Origin: Brassica napus
Taxonomy: Eukaryota; Streptophyta; Magnoliopsida; Brassicales; Brassicaceae
Assembly: GCF_020379485.1 (NCBI RefSeq)
Contig: NC_063437.1
Location: 19,927,726-19,991,725, forward strand
Reading direction: 5' to 3'
DNA: 64,000 bases
Translations under genes and position numbers: made by a program
In this document: positions 23,769 to 34,805 of the stretch, in pieces
How positions within the stretch are numbered: position 1 is the first letter of the stretch
Layout of the letters: every line of letters starts with the position of its first letter
The notes under the pieces: model-generated
Database searches by the model: none
The model's input: the letters and a program-made list of their open reading frames with translations, nothing else
Told to the model about the DNA's origin: nothing

Positions 23769-24675
23769 TTATATGAGCCCGCTTGCAATTCTAATTTCAG
23801 TTGCTCTTTCGCAGTTCAACATTCGAACTTTTTTATTTCTTTTTTCCTGACGTTTTCTTTTTAGTTTGTTCACGTGACCCCTTATGGCTTGGACAGTAAG
23901 AGCCGGATCACTCTCCACAAACGACATGAACTTGCTCGAGGATGAAACTCCCTCCATGTGTGATGCGATAAACTTAGAGACCTCATGTTCGAGGATATTG
24001 TCATGATGAATCTTTGCAAGGTCGAGGACATCAAATACATTTCTTGTGCCGCTCAACTGGTTTCTGCAAAGATCTTGAAGGTGTGGAATTTCGTACTTGT
24101 CTGCTGCTAGGTAGAGTACACGGACGTGTTGCACCATCTTTGTATCGGAAAGCGAACCGTTGTATATGAACTCAAGAAACGTCTCTAACTCATCATGTTT
24201 CATCTCTGAAAGAGTGATTGTCTCTTTCGACAAAGAAGCTTTTAAATCATCTGATTCCAATAAGTTTCGAAACGCCTTCGATCTTGCCATCTAATAAATA
24301 TATTGAAAAACAAAGCTCAAGTTAGAAGAAGTAAAGCACAATTCACACGCAACACTTAAAACTCTAAAACCAACAGTGTGTGTGTGTGTGTCGGGCTGGT
24401 GGTTTAGCCCAAAGTTTGTTCTGTTGTACTAGTTCGGTTCCTGCCTGTAAGAATACTTTATGTCAAAAAATATTAGTAACAGCTGGTACTGATCGTAGAG
24501 AGAGTCAGAGAGATTAGGGTCTGACCGTCCTCCTTCAGGTTAACAAAAAAAAAACTCCATAATAGAATACCAAGATAAGTTTGTGGGCAGCGATGGCATC
24601 TGTTTGATCTCCTGCTTTGAGAAATACATGTGCTTGCCATTGTGTAGCGTTCATGAGGGCCCCATCGAATTCCAT
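23769..24675 (-). CDS. BTB/POZ domain protein, copy 2 (intact)
   Basis: Two exons, 24675-24571 and 24290-23769, join at HKLIL|MARSKAF and give 208 residues. The BTB fold spans about residues 12-120 (QAHVFLKAGDQTDAIAAHKL, then SLSKETITLSEMKHDELETF, YNGSLSDTKMVQHVRVLYLA, ADKYEIPHLQDLCRNQL). A short BACK-like helical part follows and the tail is basic (KLKRKRQEKRNKK). Proteins of this type dimerise and present substrates to CUL3-based E3 ligases. The start is the first in-frame Met of the upstream exon. Copy 1 has an earlier Met (MEIQ) that is not present here, so an unrecognised 5' exon is possible. Arabidopsis has two BTB genes at the matching position (recalled At2g40440/At2g40450). Confidence 0.75.
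24385..24552 (+). mobile_element. Possible SINE in the BTB2 intron
   Basis: This stretch is absent from the matching intron of BTB copy 1. It begins gtcgggctggtggtttagcc after a GT microsatellite, contains a B-box-like agttcggttcctgcc, and ends with a poly(A) run. That fits a tRNA-derived SINE, but I cannot assign clear target duplications. Confidence 0.35.
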
Positions 24676-25508
24676 CTTGTTTGCAGCATCTCTCTCAGTC
24701 TGGAAAGCAGAATATCATCTTTTTAGGACAATACGTTGACTAAAAAATAAGAAAATAATACCAAGTTAAGTTTGTGAAAAGGGATTGCATCCGTTATTGT
24801 TCACCTGCATTGGACTTGACTTTTTATTGGCGCTCATGAGTTCCTCAGGGGAATACACCTTGTTTGCAGCTTCTTATTTTACCACTCTGGAAAATATAAT
24901 ATCATATTTTAGGACAATGCATCCACTAGAATAGAGTAAAATAAGACTTTACACATCTCTAAATGCAAACCAGCTAAGATTCATGTGGTATTCATCTACT
25001 AGCAGTGACGGTTTCTAATAATTTTATACATATAATAAATTTATAGTATTAGCCTACCTCTTTTTTTTTTTGACAATACGTAAAAGAAGAAAAATGTCAT
25101 GTTTTGAAACAAAAAGCGAAGAAGAGTCTTCCGGGTGAAATAGCTACTAGGTTATTATGTTTCCGTTAGCTGGCGATAAAACAACATTGAATAACAAATA
25201 GCTACATAACATACCAAGGACAAAGGCTGAAAAAACTCTATAATCTAAGCCGTAATTAAAAACATAGGAAGATAATAAGACAGGGTTTCTAGAATAGAAT
25301 ATTTGTAAGAAAAAGAAAATACAGAGAAAAAGTTGACCACTAAAGTTTAGACTAATTGACCCTTAAAGCTTTATTTGTGATTAGAAAGGCCCAAAGCAAG
25401 TTAGTGTGGCCCAATTAGTAAAAGAGATTGGCTTGGAGAAGACGCGGAAAAGAGAAGCAGAGTGAAAAAAAAAAAAGACGGCGGCGAAGAAGAGAAGCAG
25501 AGAAGAAG

Positions 25509-26373
25509 ATGGCGCAGCATGTGAAGGATGTGGTTGAGGAGATGAATGAGTTGAAGAATCTGGTCCTCGGTTACGATGGGGTACTGTGTCGAACTGTGGA
25601 TTACCTTTAGTTTTTTTTGTTTTTCATATTTGATTCAATTTTATTCATCTCACAGGGATATCCACCGACGTCGATTCCGGCTTTGAAGGTCATTCTCACT
25701 TTGATCGAGTTTGTAGTGAAGGAAACCAAAGATCTCCTTAGATTCGGAAAGTTTGAAGTAGAGAAACATCCCTTGCCGATGGTGCCCAACTTCTCGTGGG
25801 AACCCCAACCAGCGATGATGATCCCTTACATCATTGAAATGATCGATGTGTTTGTGCTGGATTTCGATATGATGAAGATTCGGGTCAACAGTGAGGGTCC
25901 AGGTTTTGTGTTCTTTCGATATTATCTGGATCGTTTCAGATCGAGGACGGTAGAGTCGATTGGTGATCTTGTATGTAAAGAGCTCACGGCACAGAAGGCC
26001 CAAGAAGTTCATGTTAAAGTTTGGAGTGCTAAGAAACTAACGGTGGACGGACTGTTGTAGACAGTTTTACTGAAACCCCAAATCACCTCGCTTCTATAGA
26101 GAAGCTGAAGAAGATTCAAGAGTTTCTCTGCGAGGTGATTAACGACGGACGAGTCTTCTTCCTGAAGAACAGCTTCTTGCCACAGGGAAAACGGAGGAGT
26201 CTGTGGAGCATAGTCCACTGCGGTCTTTGATGAGACAGCACAAGTTGCACGCCTGGGATTTGGTTGGTGTTGTTGCTGATTGTTTTGAAGTCTTGTTGGG
26301 TAGTTTCATTTACAGCTTGAAGATGAAGGACTTAGAAGAACTTTCTGCCTTTGTGACAGCAAGAAAGGTGTAG
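25509..26373 (+). pseudogene. Decayed gene of an unrecognised family
   Basis: Exon 1 (25509-25580, MAQHVKDVVEEMNELKNLVL...) and exon 2 (from 25656, GYPPTSIPALKVILTLIEFV) join with a clean GT-AG pair. The frame meets TAG at 26058-26060. Coding continues in a second frame (DSFTETPNHLASIEKLKKIQ) and then, after about 26145, in a third one to TAG at 26371-26373 (LRSLMRQHKLHAWDLVGVV, LEELSAFVTARKV). So at least two frameshifts break a protein of roughly 270 residues. It is mostly helical and charged, with no motif that I recognise and no signal peptide. A more degraded relative lies at about 41112-41806 with the same exon-1 boundary (GY..|GTACT). If the first frame is used as it stands it would give 158 residues. 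Confidence 0.6.
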
Positions 26374-27047
26374 AAGAGGGAGGTGTCTACCCAGATGTTG
26401 AAGCCTAGTAGGTGAGGTGAGGTGAGGAAATGTGTCTAGGAGCTTGAATTTGGTTCGTTCCTTCTTTTATGTGAATAAAGACAAAGTTACATCCTTTGTT
26501 GTCTAGACTTTGTTGAACATTTTCAGCTCTCACTTAATTAAGTTCAAAATATCTGTATCAGATTCTCCTTTTCATTCTCATTCTCTAACAAGGTGAAGAG
26601 GTTATATAGAACTTAACCTGAAGATTTCTTGAGAAACCTCCTTTCCCTGTGGCACAAAAGTTCTTCAACTTGTTTAGCCTTCCTCTTGTAGATAAGATGA
26701 TGAAATTGCTTCCCTCTGTGTGCAAAGTTCAAAACTTTATTTTTGGTTTTCAAGCAAAGATCGGATCTTTACTTTCGAGCTGTTGAACCTCCAACATTCC
26801 TAGGAGAACCTGCAGTGCGGTTCTGGTGGCTGTGTGTAGTATCTATTGCTCTGTAGACTCTGATCTTATTCCTAGGAGAACCTGCGAGTTCACGTGTGCG
26901 GTTGTGGTGGCTGCCATACGTGAGATGGGAACAGAGAAGACAAGGTTTTCAAGCATAGAAATGGTGTCGTCGTCACAGTTCGAAGATCACTGATTCACTC
27001 AGACAGAACAGAGAGTAAACCCCCTTGTCTTCTGCGGCTAAACTAAA
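26374..27047. other. Intergenic, short direct repeat
   Basis: It holds the 3' flank of the previous relic. The phrase ttcctaggagaacctgc followed by gtgcggtt-tggtggctg occurs twice (about 26797-26834 and 26871-26912). No gene is supported. Confidence 0.5.
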
Positions 27048-28015
27048 ACTTCTCTGCGACTAACAAGTCTCGAGTTGTGTGTTGCGGGTCACTAAGTGGA
27101 TAAGAGTACAAGACGCAAGAAACTACAAAGCCTTCTTTGATTTTGAATGTTTACTTCTAAACATTGATTTTTTTTTTTTTTTTTTCAAACCGAATAAATT
27201 CAAATTGATTAAAACTCATTATTCACCTAAAAACCGAGAATATTTACACTCAAAAACGTTTTTGAAAACCATGTTTCTTGCCATCCCTAACCGGATCGGT
27301 CTGAGTCGGTATTCCCAAGTTGTCCTGAAGATGTTGCAAGGCACCGACCACTTGGTCCATGGTCTGACGTGACTTTGGTTCGAACGAGATACACTGCACC
27401 GCCAATCCGCAATGCTGGCCATTCTCACTGCCTCTTCGGGTAAGTACTGTGTGTCTAGCCGAGGGTCCACGATTCGGACAACTTTGCGTTTGCTTGTGAG
27501 GTAAGGTCTAGCCCATTCCACAAGGTCTTCTTCTTCAGCCGGCCTGTTCAAGTCTAAAGCTTCTTTACGCGTCAAAATCTCTTAGAAGCACAACTCCGAA
27601 ACTGTACACATCGCTCCTTGCATTTAAGCGACCTGGAAAAATAAAATAGTGTAAGAAGATGAAACTAAGGACCCAGACCCTTATATACAAGTGTAATAAG
27701 ACCCCCATAATTTAACAAATATCAGTACGTGACAGAGGTCTATTCACGGAGAAGTTGGCACAACTGCAAGACCCCTTCTTGAAGATACTCACAGCTTGAT
27801 TTTGTCATCTGTGCCACTGACCGGAACACAATAAGTTGCCAAGTTTGATGATTTTTGCTTCACATGATTCATTCACCTTCTTGATTATATATTCAGCCTT
27901 GTCAACCACCTGTTTCACTTCTGGATCAGATTCAATTTCAGGAATCAAAACTCCCAAGTCCCAACCATATTTACGTTATTCCTCTTAAATATTTGCTGGG
28001 TAGCACAACTCTAGT
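27048..28015 (-). pseudogene. BIK1-like receptor-like cytoplasmic kinase fragment
   Basis: On the minus strand, 27640-27580 encodes LNARSDVYSFGVVLL (kinase subdomain IX) after a CAG acceptor. 27575-27400 encodes [20 protein letters not shown]...[17 protein letters not shown]. After a frameshift, 27370-27250 encodes [20 protein letters not shown]. This is the C-terminal lobe and tail of an RLCK VII protein closest to BIK1 as I remember it, an immune-receptor-associated kinase. The frame is also shifted between the two first parts, and the catalytic N-terminal lobe is absent. The part at 27780-28000 matches no kinase exon that I recognise, although it is conserved in the duplicate at 39550-39780. 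Confidence 0.7.
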
Positions 28016-28253
28016 CTAATTACACAACCCAATTCACACTCTTGAAACTGAGTCTTTCCTCAAAATAACATGTGGCTGTTCTGCACCGATGAAACCAATC
28101 TACTTGAAAAGTCGCTCCAGCCTAAGAATGCATCTCTGATTACCTGTACCAAATAATAGCCATATCCCTTCATACTAAGTGGAATCAGATTTTAATTTCT
28201 CATCTTCCGTCTACTTGTTAACACAGTAAAACCTGAGACATTTGATGTAGAAG

Positions 28254-29301
28254 CAGGTATTTTGTGTCAACAGAACCAAAAGATCATAATGATCTCATCT
28301 TATTAAAATGCAAAAAAAAAAAAAAAAACATCAACCATCTTATCTTACAAACCATAAGTTAAAAGAAAAGGGACCGAACATAATGTTTTCAAACAGGACG
28401 ATAAAATAAGATTAAGAAAACAACAACAACCACGAGAGCAAAGCAACTCCACCGAAACAGACAGAGCTTATTGTTTGCGAGCCTTCGGGGAAGCAAAGAA
28501 CCTCTCCATGATTTTGGCCTCTTCTGGAGAAATCATAATACCCCCAGGAGTACGTGAGGATGTATCTGTAGGGTGGGGAGGCTGGCCTCTCACCAAATAA
28601 TTGCCTGTGAATTCCCAATGCACAGATTCTTCAACTTTACTATATCCCATGGCATTAAACCAGGCGGTGAGGGATGTCATATCTTTGTAATCGCAGGAAA
28701 AGCACCTAGGAAAAACATCTCCTAGGAACTCAGATTCCTTCCAAATGATGAAGCTCTTGCCACTATCACTCCACGAGACAACTGAATCAGTTGAAGGATC
28801 ATCCACCATATCATACACGTCTCTCACGAAAAGCGGATATCTTGGAATTGATGAGAAGTGACAATCCTTATCAGCAAGCCTACAAATCTCTTGGTAGCAA
28901 GAAAGGCTCCTAAAAGGAATACGTCCATCATCATTACTGTCACGATCCATCTAACCTTAGATCCAAAACACACACACGACCCCAATTAATTATAAACTCC
29001 TACTTTAGTTATTAAGCAATATAAACACAATCAATCAATCACCAATAGATAAATAAACATTCGCAATTCCAAAGAAGACGTATCGTATGATGAAAGTTGA
29101 GATCCTAACCTCTTCGATTTGTTCTTCGTTCCTTCGTTCTTTCCTTCCTCTGAAACCAAACCCTAAGCTAGAAACAAAGACTCGCCTAGGCTTGTTTTAT
29201 ACGAAACAGATAAGGCCCGCCCATCCACCGGCCCGTATTTGGTCGGCCTATCTCTTTCCTTTTCCACGTTACTAAACAATGTTTTGTTATTTAATTTATA
29301 G
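28254..29301. repeat. HSF-like gene unit, copy A (duplicated with flanks)
   Basis: It matches 35886-36941 almost base for base, including 3' UTR, coding region, 5' UTR intron and promoter. Homology stops abruptly at 29301/36941, inside ttaatttatag. Confidence 0.9.
28468..28950 (-). CDS. HSF-DNA-binding-domain-only protein, copy A
   Basis: An intact 160-residue frame. Residues about 38-123 follow the heat-shock-factor DNA-binding domain: LFVRDVYDMVDDPSTDSVVS, WSDSGKSFIIWKESEF, then HWEFTGNYLVRGQ. The recognition helix (90-104, DMTSLTAWFNAMGYS) lacks the conserved Arg-Gln of the canonical SFVRQLNxYGF motif, so normal heat-shock-element contacts are unlikely. There is no HR-A/B coiled coil, nuclear signal or activation motif, so it is neither a class A nor a class B HSF. 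Upstream, a 5' UTR exon (from about 29140) is joined through a GTTAGG donor near 29108. The promoter contains ggcccgcccatccaccggcccg-like GC-rich words near 29213. Four residues differ from copy B. Confidence 0.75.
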   Translation of the reverse strand: MDRDSNDDGRIPFRSLSCYQEICRLADKDCHFSSIPRYPLFVRDVYDMVDDPSTDSVVSWSDSGKSFIIWKESEFLGDVFPRCFSCDYKDMTSLTAWFNAMGYSKVEESVHWEFTGNYLVRGQPPHPTDTSSRTPGGIMISPEEAKIMERFFASPKARKQ

Positions 29302-29707
29302 ATTTTTAACATTAAAACCCCTCAACTATATTTGTTTTGGGTAAAAACCCCCCTATTATCAGTAAATCTTTAGTTTAGGGGTTTCTACATTAATTAAACA
29401 TAGTTGATGGGCTTTACCATTAAAAATCAAAAAATCAAAATTTTATAATATTATCTAAAAATTAGTAACTTAAATTTTCAAAATTAGCATTTTAATTTTT
29501 TTGTTGTAAATATATGAGTTTGATGTATTTTTAACATCAACATTATATATGTATAAATTAAAAATGTAAAAACCAAAAAAATATAACAAAAATTATATAA
29601 AAAATTTAGATGCAGTAAGACTTTATTCCCTAACTTCCGGATCAGACATATTTCAAGAGCACATAATATTATGACAGACAAGCTTGTAAGTGGTGCGAGT
29701 AACTCTC
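29302..29707. other. AT-rich junction between HSF copy A and duplicated block B
   Basis: No gene. An imperfect inverted phrase (aaaacccctcaactatattt / aaacatagttgatgggcttt) lies at about 29315-29415 and suggests a small foldback element. Confidence 0.4.
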
Positions 29708-30478
29708 CCACGTATGATCCATCCAATATATTATATCTTGGAGTTTAATTAATAAGTCGTCATTAACATTGATGTATTGGGACTCGAAGCAACTCCATGA
29801 TACTAAACCTACCACGCGAATATAAACCATGTTTTAAACTTTATTTGAATATCTAAAAAAAGATCCATCTATTGTCTAAACTTCTCTTTGAAGTTTGGTA
29901 TGGATCATTCTATAAATCTAGGATATTTGAGGTTAGTAAAACATTGACTAGATAATATGAAGAATAAACAGCAAGAGATAAATATGTGTACTGTAATGTC
30001 ATGATTATTTTTGTCACCTGATTGAATTGAGACTAGGTATCAACTGTTTACCTGGAAAAGAAAAAAAGATTAGCAAAACTAATGTAATAAACAGTCTATT
30101 AATCAAGATGTTAAACAAGAAAAGGAAATAAATTAATAGTTTTTAGCAAAAACATAAAAAAAAAATGTATAACTAGTACTCTTAGCATACAGATCAAGTG
30201 AAGTTAACGACATAACAATAACATGAATCACTTGTGAAGTAACGGCGTCTATAAAGGGCGTGGTCTTCATAAAATTTCAATCTTGAGCTGATAATAATAA
30301 CTAGTGTTTCATAATGGTGGTTCATAAGTCGGACGTGTAAATTTTCAAGCAGTCAGAATCATTTTTCCTAATACGTAGGAAAATAAACCAATGATCGTTT
30401 TTCAAGTGGAACTACTCTAGAAAATAAACCAATGATCGTTTTTCCAATGATAGTATTTAACATTTGATCATTTGATCA

Positions 30479-30637
30479 GTTGGAGATATGTACTTATGAA
30501 TTAAAATCAAATCGTAGAGTTAAGTACTCAATATGTCATATATGTCATTTTTTCCTAATACGTAAGAAAATAAACCAATGATCATTTTTCCTAATACGTA
30601 CGATTTGATTTTAATTCATAAGTACATAGCTCCAACA
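30479..30637. repeat. Rearranged inverted and direct repeat
   Basis: 30479-30544 is the inverted copy of copy A 15843-15907 (complement of cgatttgattttaattcata). The same words recur in direct orientation at 30599-30637. The phrase cctaatacgtaggaaaataaacc occurs three times nearby in whole or part (30368, 30418, 30554). The arrangement looks like template switching during repair. Confidence 0.75.
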
Positions 30638-30697
30638 ATATATCTAACCAAAGAGGATCTCGGAGTGGACGAGAGTTGGAGAAAAAGAATGGACTTT

Positions 30698-32088
30698 GAA
30701 CCAAACTCTAATTTTTTTTTTTGGTCAAACCTTCCTTTTCATAAAAACTTAAGCAATAACAGAGTTTGCCATCTCAAGGAGATGGTTAGAGAACTGAAAC
30801 AGAGAGTTCTTGGCCAGTCTATCCGCTGGTTCATTACATGTCCTAGGAATAAAACAAAAGGAGATAGATGAGAGGGACTGGCTCAACACGCTTATGTCAT
30901 GGAGCATCCCTAGGAGAGCCACCACAGTCTTGTTACCTGTGATCAAATCAATAACGCACTTAGAATCTGAAACACAGATCACATCTTTAATGCCTGAAGA
31001 GACGGCCTACGAGAGGCCTGCTTTTAACGCCAATGCTTCTGCTACCAAAGCTGAAGCTATATAACGTCGAGTATCCGTTCCTTGGAACTGGTCTGATCCC
31101 ACTGCATCTGTGCCGATCCAGCTCAAGCCTCCTGCGCCTGTAGAGCTGTTCCAAGCCGCATCAGAATACACAATGTGGAGATTTGTCGGCACCTGGGAGA
31201 GAGGGTTCGAGGTGTGACAGTCTTTAGATGAAGCAGAGCGTTGTTTGCGTTGTGGTAATGACTCCTGCCACTCCTTTGCTGCTTTGATTGCTTTCAACAC
31301 CATCTCTGTTTCCGAGAAAGACTTATCTTCGAACATCAATTGATTCCTACTAGTCCACAAGACCCAGAATATCCACGGGTATAAGGGAATAGTAAGGCCT
31401 GATGGAGGTAAATTTATCATCCGAGAACCAAGTTTGAGTAGATCCTCCATAGAGTTGCAGGAGCTCACTGTGGGAATGGCCATTGCTGGTACTTGGTCCC
31501 AAACTTTCCTAGCCGTGGGGCAAGAGAACATCACATGGAAGATGGTCTCTGTTTCACCACATCTCTTGCACTTTCCATCAACTTGAATTCCTCTTCTTAT
31601 CAAGTTTTCACCTACTGCAAGAGCCTCATTCTTCACTTTCCAAAGGAATTGTCTCAGATTAGGAGAGCATTCGACATTCCACACATATCGTTTCCAGTTA
31701 AACGGATCCTGCTGATTACCATTATGAACCTTAGCCAAAGCATAACCTGATCTTGTTGAGTACTGACCCGACTTTTCAGGTAGCCAAACTATTTCATCAT
31801 CTAGCATCTCTGCGCTTGGTACCAGCTTCCTAATGTGTGCCTCGTAGAGGGGGAGTTGGAGCCTTATTTCTTCGACATTCCAATTCGTTGAGTTGGGGAG
31901 CATAAGGTCCTTTACTCGGAGCTGTTGATTTTGAAGAGTAGGCGGTCGCATTGGAGCAAGCTGAGTATCCGATGAGAGCCATGTCTCCCCCCAGACCTTT
32001 ATGGACTCTCCGTTTCCCACGTTCCAACCCATTCCCTTCCTTATCACTTCACGACCTGCTAGTATACCTCGCCAGAACCAAACTCTAA
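30698..32088 (-). mobile_element. 5'-truncated LINE with 14-bp target duplication
   Basis: The direct repeat gaaccaaactctaa flanks the element at 30698-30711 and 32075-32088. The insert 30712-32074 has its poly(A) tail as a T run at the left end, so it lies on the minus strand. Copy A shows the empty site at about 15974. It encodes the C-terminal end of ORF2: a zf-RVT segment (WKRYVWNVECSPNLRQFLWK, CKRCGETETIFHVMFSCP) and an RNase H domain (IVYSDAAWNSSTGAGGLSWI, VSDSKCVIDLITG, FIPRTCNEPADRLAKNSLF). Confidence 0.92.
30749..32073 (-). pseudogene. LINE ORF2 C-terminal fragment (zf-RVT + RNase H)
   Basis: The minus-strand frame runs without a break from the truncation point (RGILAGREVIRKGMGW) to 31010. 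One TAG at 31009-31007 interrupts it, and the same frame then continues to 30749. So a single nonsense codon separates the two halves of the RNase H domain. The reverse transcriptase and endonuclease parts are absent because of 5' truncation. Confidence 0.85.
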
Positions 32089-33938
32089 ATTTAAGAAAAG
32101 AAACATAGAGTGTATAAAGATGTCTAAACGAATTAAGCTACGGACGTGAGACAGAAAGGGTTTGATGAAGCAACGGGACTTGTGTGTAGAATGTTGTTTT
32201 GTTGTGATGATTAAGTGGCACACATGTGAATTGGTGGGTACGTTTGTTTGTCCGTCTCTTACATAGACAATCTTCTGCATCATATATCAATACTAATTTA
32301 TCCAAACTTATATACTTACATGTATTTATAAACTCTAACATGTACAACTTCGTATATTTACTTTAGTGGGTGGAGCATATTGATCTAACATACATATATA
32401 GATGAGATTTAATTTGAAACTGATCCATCAAATCATTCTTTACATGCTTAAGGCAAATTGTTGGGCATCAAACTATATATATATATATATGATAAGTGTT
32501 TTGAGAGACGTGACTTTACATTGGTGTTTGTTCAAAAATGTGATGCACAACTACATACATATAAACGTAGAGTATAGTCATCCATATACGTACACAGATC
32601 AATGTATACGTTACGCATATATATTTCTCGAGAGAGAAAGAAACAAAGAGAGCGATATAGGGGAAGAGAGATCAGGATCATATATCAGTGGGTTTGTGTT
32701 CATAAAGATCCTCGTGAGGAGTGTTTGGAGGCATTCCAAAATCACAACTAACATTCTTTTGTTTGCTTTCATTCTCGATGCTCCCAAGCTTTAACTTATT
32801 CTTTAAAAAATTATTGCACAATATTAGTTCCTCTCCCATATATCACGAATTCACGAGCTCGTATCATTTCCTTTATCCTCTTTTTTTTTTTATAACTATC
32901 ATTCTCTCTTCAAGTATCATATTAACATTATCCAAGTACTGCATAAATATATATACCGCGGATCTAGTCCATCCAAGTTCAAATGGTTTTCTTCTTGTTG
33001 CAATGATCATAACGAATTAGATGTAAATGGCACTTGCATACTATAATTCGTTTATTGACTAGAAACTGGATCCAAAAGAGATGTGGTGATGTCTTTTTGA
33101 TACTTACGAAATTTATTCTAGATAGATCAATATATGATGTTCAAAAAGAAATGAATGACTGCAATTTCTTTGATTTATAACTTATAGCTAATGACCAGCA
33201 ATAATAGATATATACCTGACAAAGTCCATTTTATATTATTATTTACTACAGCGATTGGAATAGTATATCGATATCGTATCATTAAGTATAAATATGGAGT
33301 TTTCCCATTATATATCTTTATCCATTTCCAAAAGTTCAAAGCTGTCTATAGTTGTAGTCAATTATCGTGATTTTGCTTGGACGCGTTAGAATAGTATCGA
33401 AACAAAGAGGAAAAAAGACATAAATAATGTAAAACTTTTTATGGTGCTAAGATAACGTATTTGTACAGCGAGAAATTACAGTCAATAAAAACATAGTAAT
33501 TAGTTTACAATATTAGTATTGGTAGGTAAAGGTATGGACACGTATATTTGTATTTGTACGTATGTAAATGATCATATGAATATTTTAACTTAATCAATAT
33601 ACGAAATGCATAAGAAAAAAAACAGGGTCGAATATTAAATAGAATTTCGTATATTAGGACATAGAGGCAAGGAAGTAATTCACGAGATACAAATCGGAGT
33701 TGTCCGTATATGTAATATTTTGTAGCGATCAAGAGAGACTAATGCAGACATGTGAGAGGGGAGAGGATCCTATAAACAATTTAGTCTAAGTTCTCTGCTT
33801 CCTCCTGATCATATATATATTGCTCTGCTTCCTCCTGATCATATATATATTGCAGATACACACATAGTTCCTCTAAACATTAGATAATACAAATAAATCA
33901 AGAAAGCTCTATCGGAAGGGAAGCTTATAAATATAAGA

Positions 33939-34732
33939 ATGGTTTCGTGGGAACGAAATAGAGGTTCTTTACAAGAGAAGTTTCAACTGCTTCGTTCAGC
34001 CACTAATTCTCATGCTGTAATTATATTCAACCTCTTCTTCCTTTTTATTATAAAAGCAATCATTTTCTACCATTTGGGTATTTGAATCCAAAATGGATCT
34101 ACTATTCTTGTATGCTTTTATGTTTTTGGGTGATCACTTTATCCTCTTCTAAGTGTATATAAAAGAACATAAAATTACGAGATATATGGGGGGTAGTCAT
34201 GATCGTATGGATTGAAGACTGTTTTTTTTTCTCTCTCTTTTTTACTGCTAAACCTCTAATAATATTTTTTGGGATGATTTATATGCTATTAATATATGTC
34301 CGTCCACACATGTTTTTGATGACAGCAAAACGAAACATCGATTATAATGGATGCATCGAAATATATCCAAAACCTTAAGAAAAAAGTCGAAAGATTCAAG
34401 GAGGACACTGCCGCAGAGCAATCTTCAAGCGAGCCCACGGATCCCACCACACCAATGGTATAAACAATCACAAATATATACTTTGGAACCGTTATATACA
34501 TAAGTGTGCAAGTGATATGAGAAATTCACTACGAGGTTTTGAATGGTCAATTTATTTATAGGTAAAAGTCGAAACCCTAGAAAAGGGTTTTATGATAAAA
34601 GTTTTCTCAGGGGAGAATCAGCCAGGCATGCTTGTTTCGGTATTAGAAGCCTTTGAGGATATGGGGCTTGACGTTCTCGAAGCTAGGGTTTCATGTACCG
34701 ACTCCTTTAGCTTGCATGCCATGGGAGTCAAG
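33939..34732 (+). pseudogene. HLH-ACT gene, duplicate lacking its last exon
   Basis: Exons 33939-34016, 34326-34457 and 34562-34732 match the first three exons of the gene at 17787 with intact splice sites and frame. One visible change is Thr to Met in SIIMDASKY. The fourth exon, which supplies the last ACT helix, is not present: the block ends at 35752. Reading past the third exon adds VINKSSYKH and a few residues before a stop. A product would keep the HLH region and about two thirds of the ACT domain. It could act as a truncated partner if transcribed, but pseudogene is the default. Confidence 0.8.
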
Positions 34733-34805
34733 GTAATTAACAAATCATCATACAAACATATCTGTATACATTAATGATATATCGTAATTACAGTTATTTA
34801 TTGTG

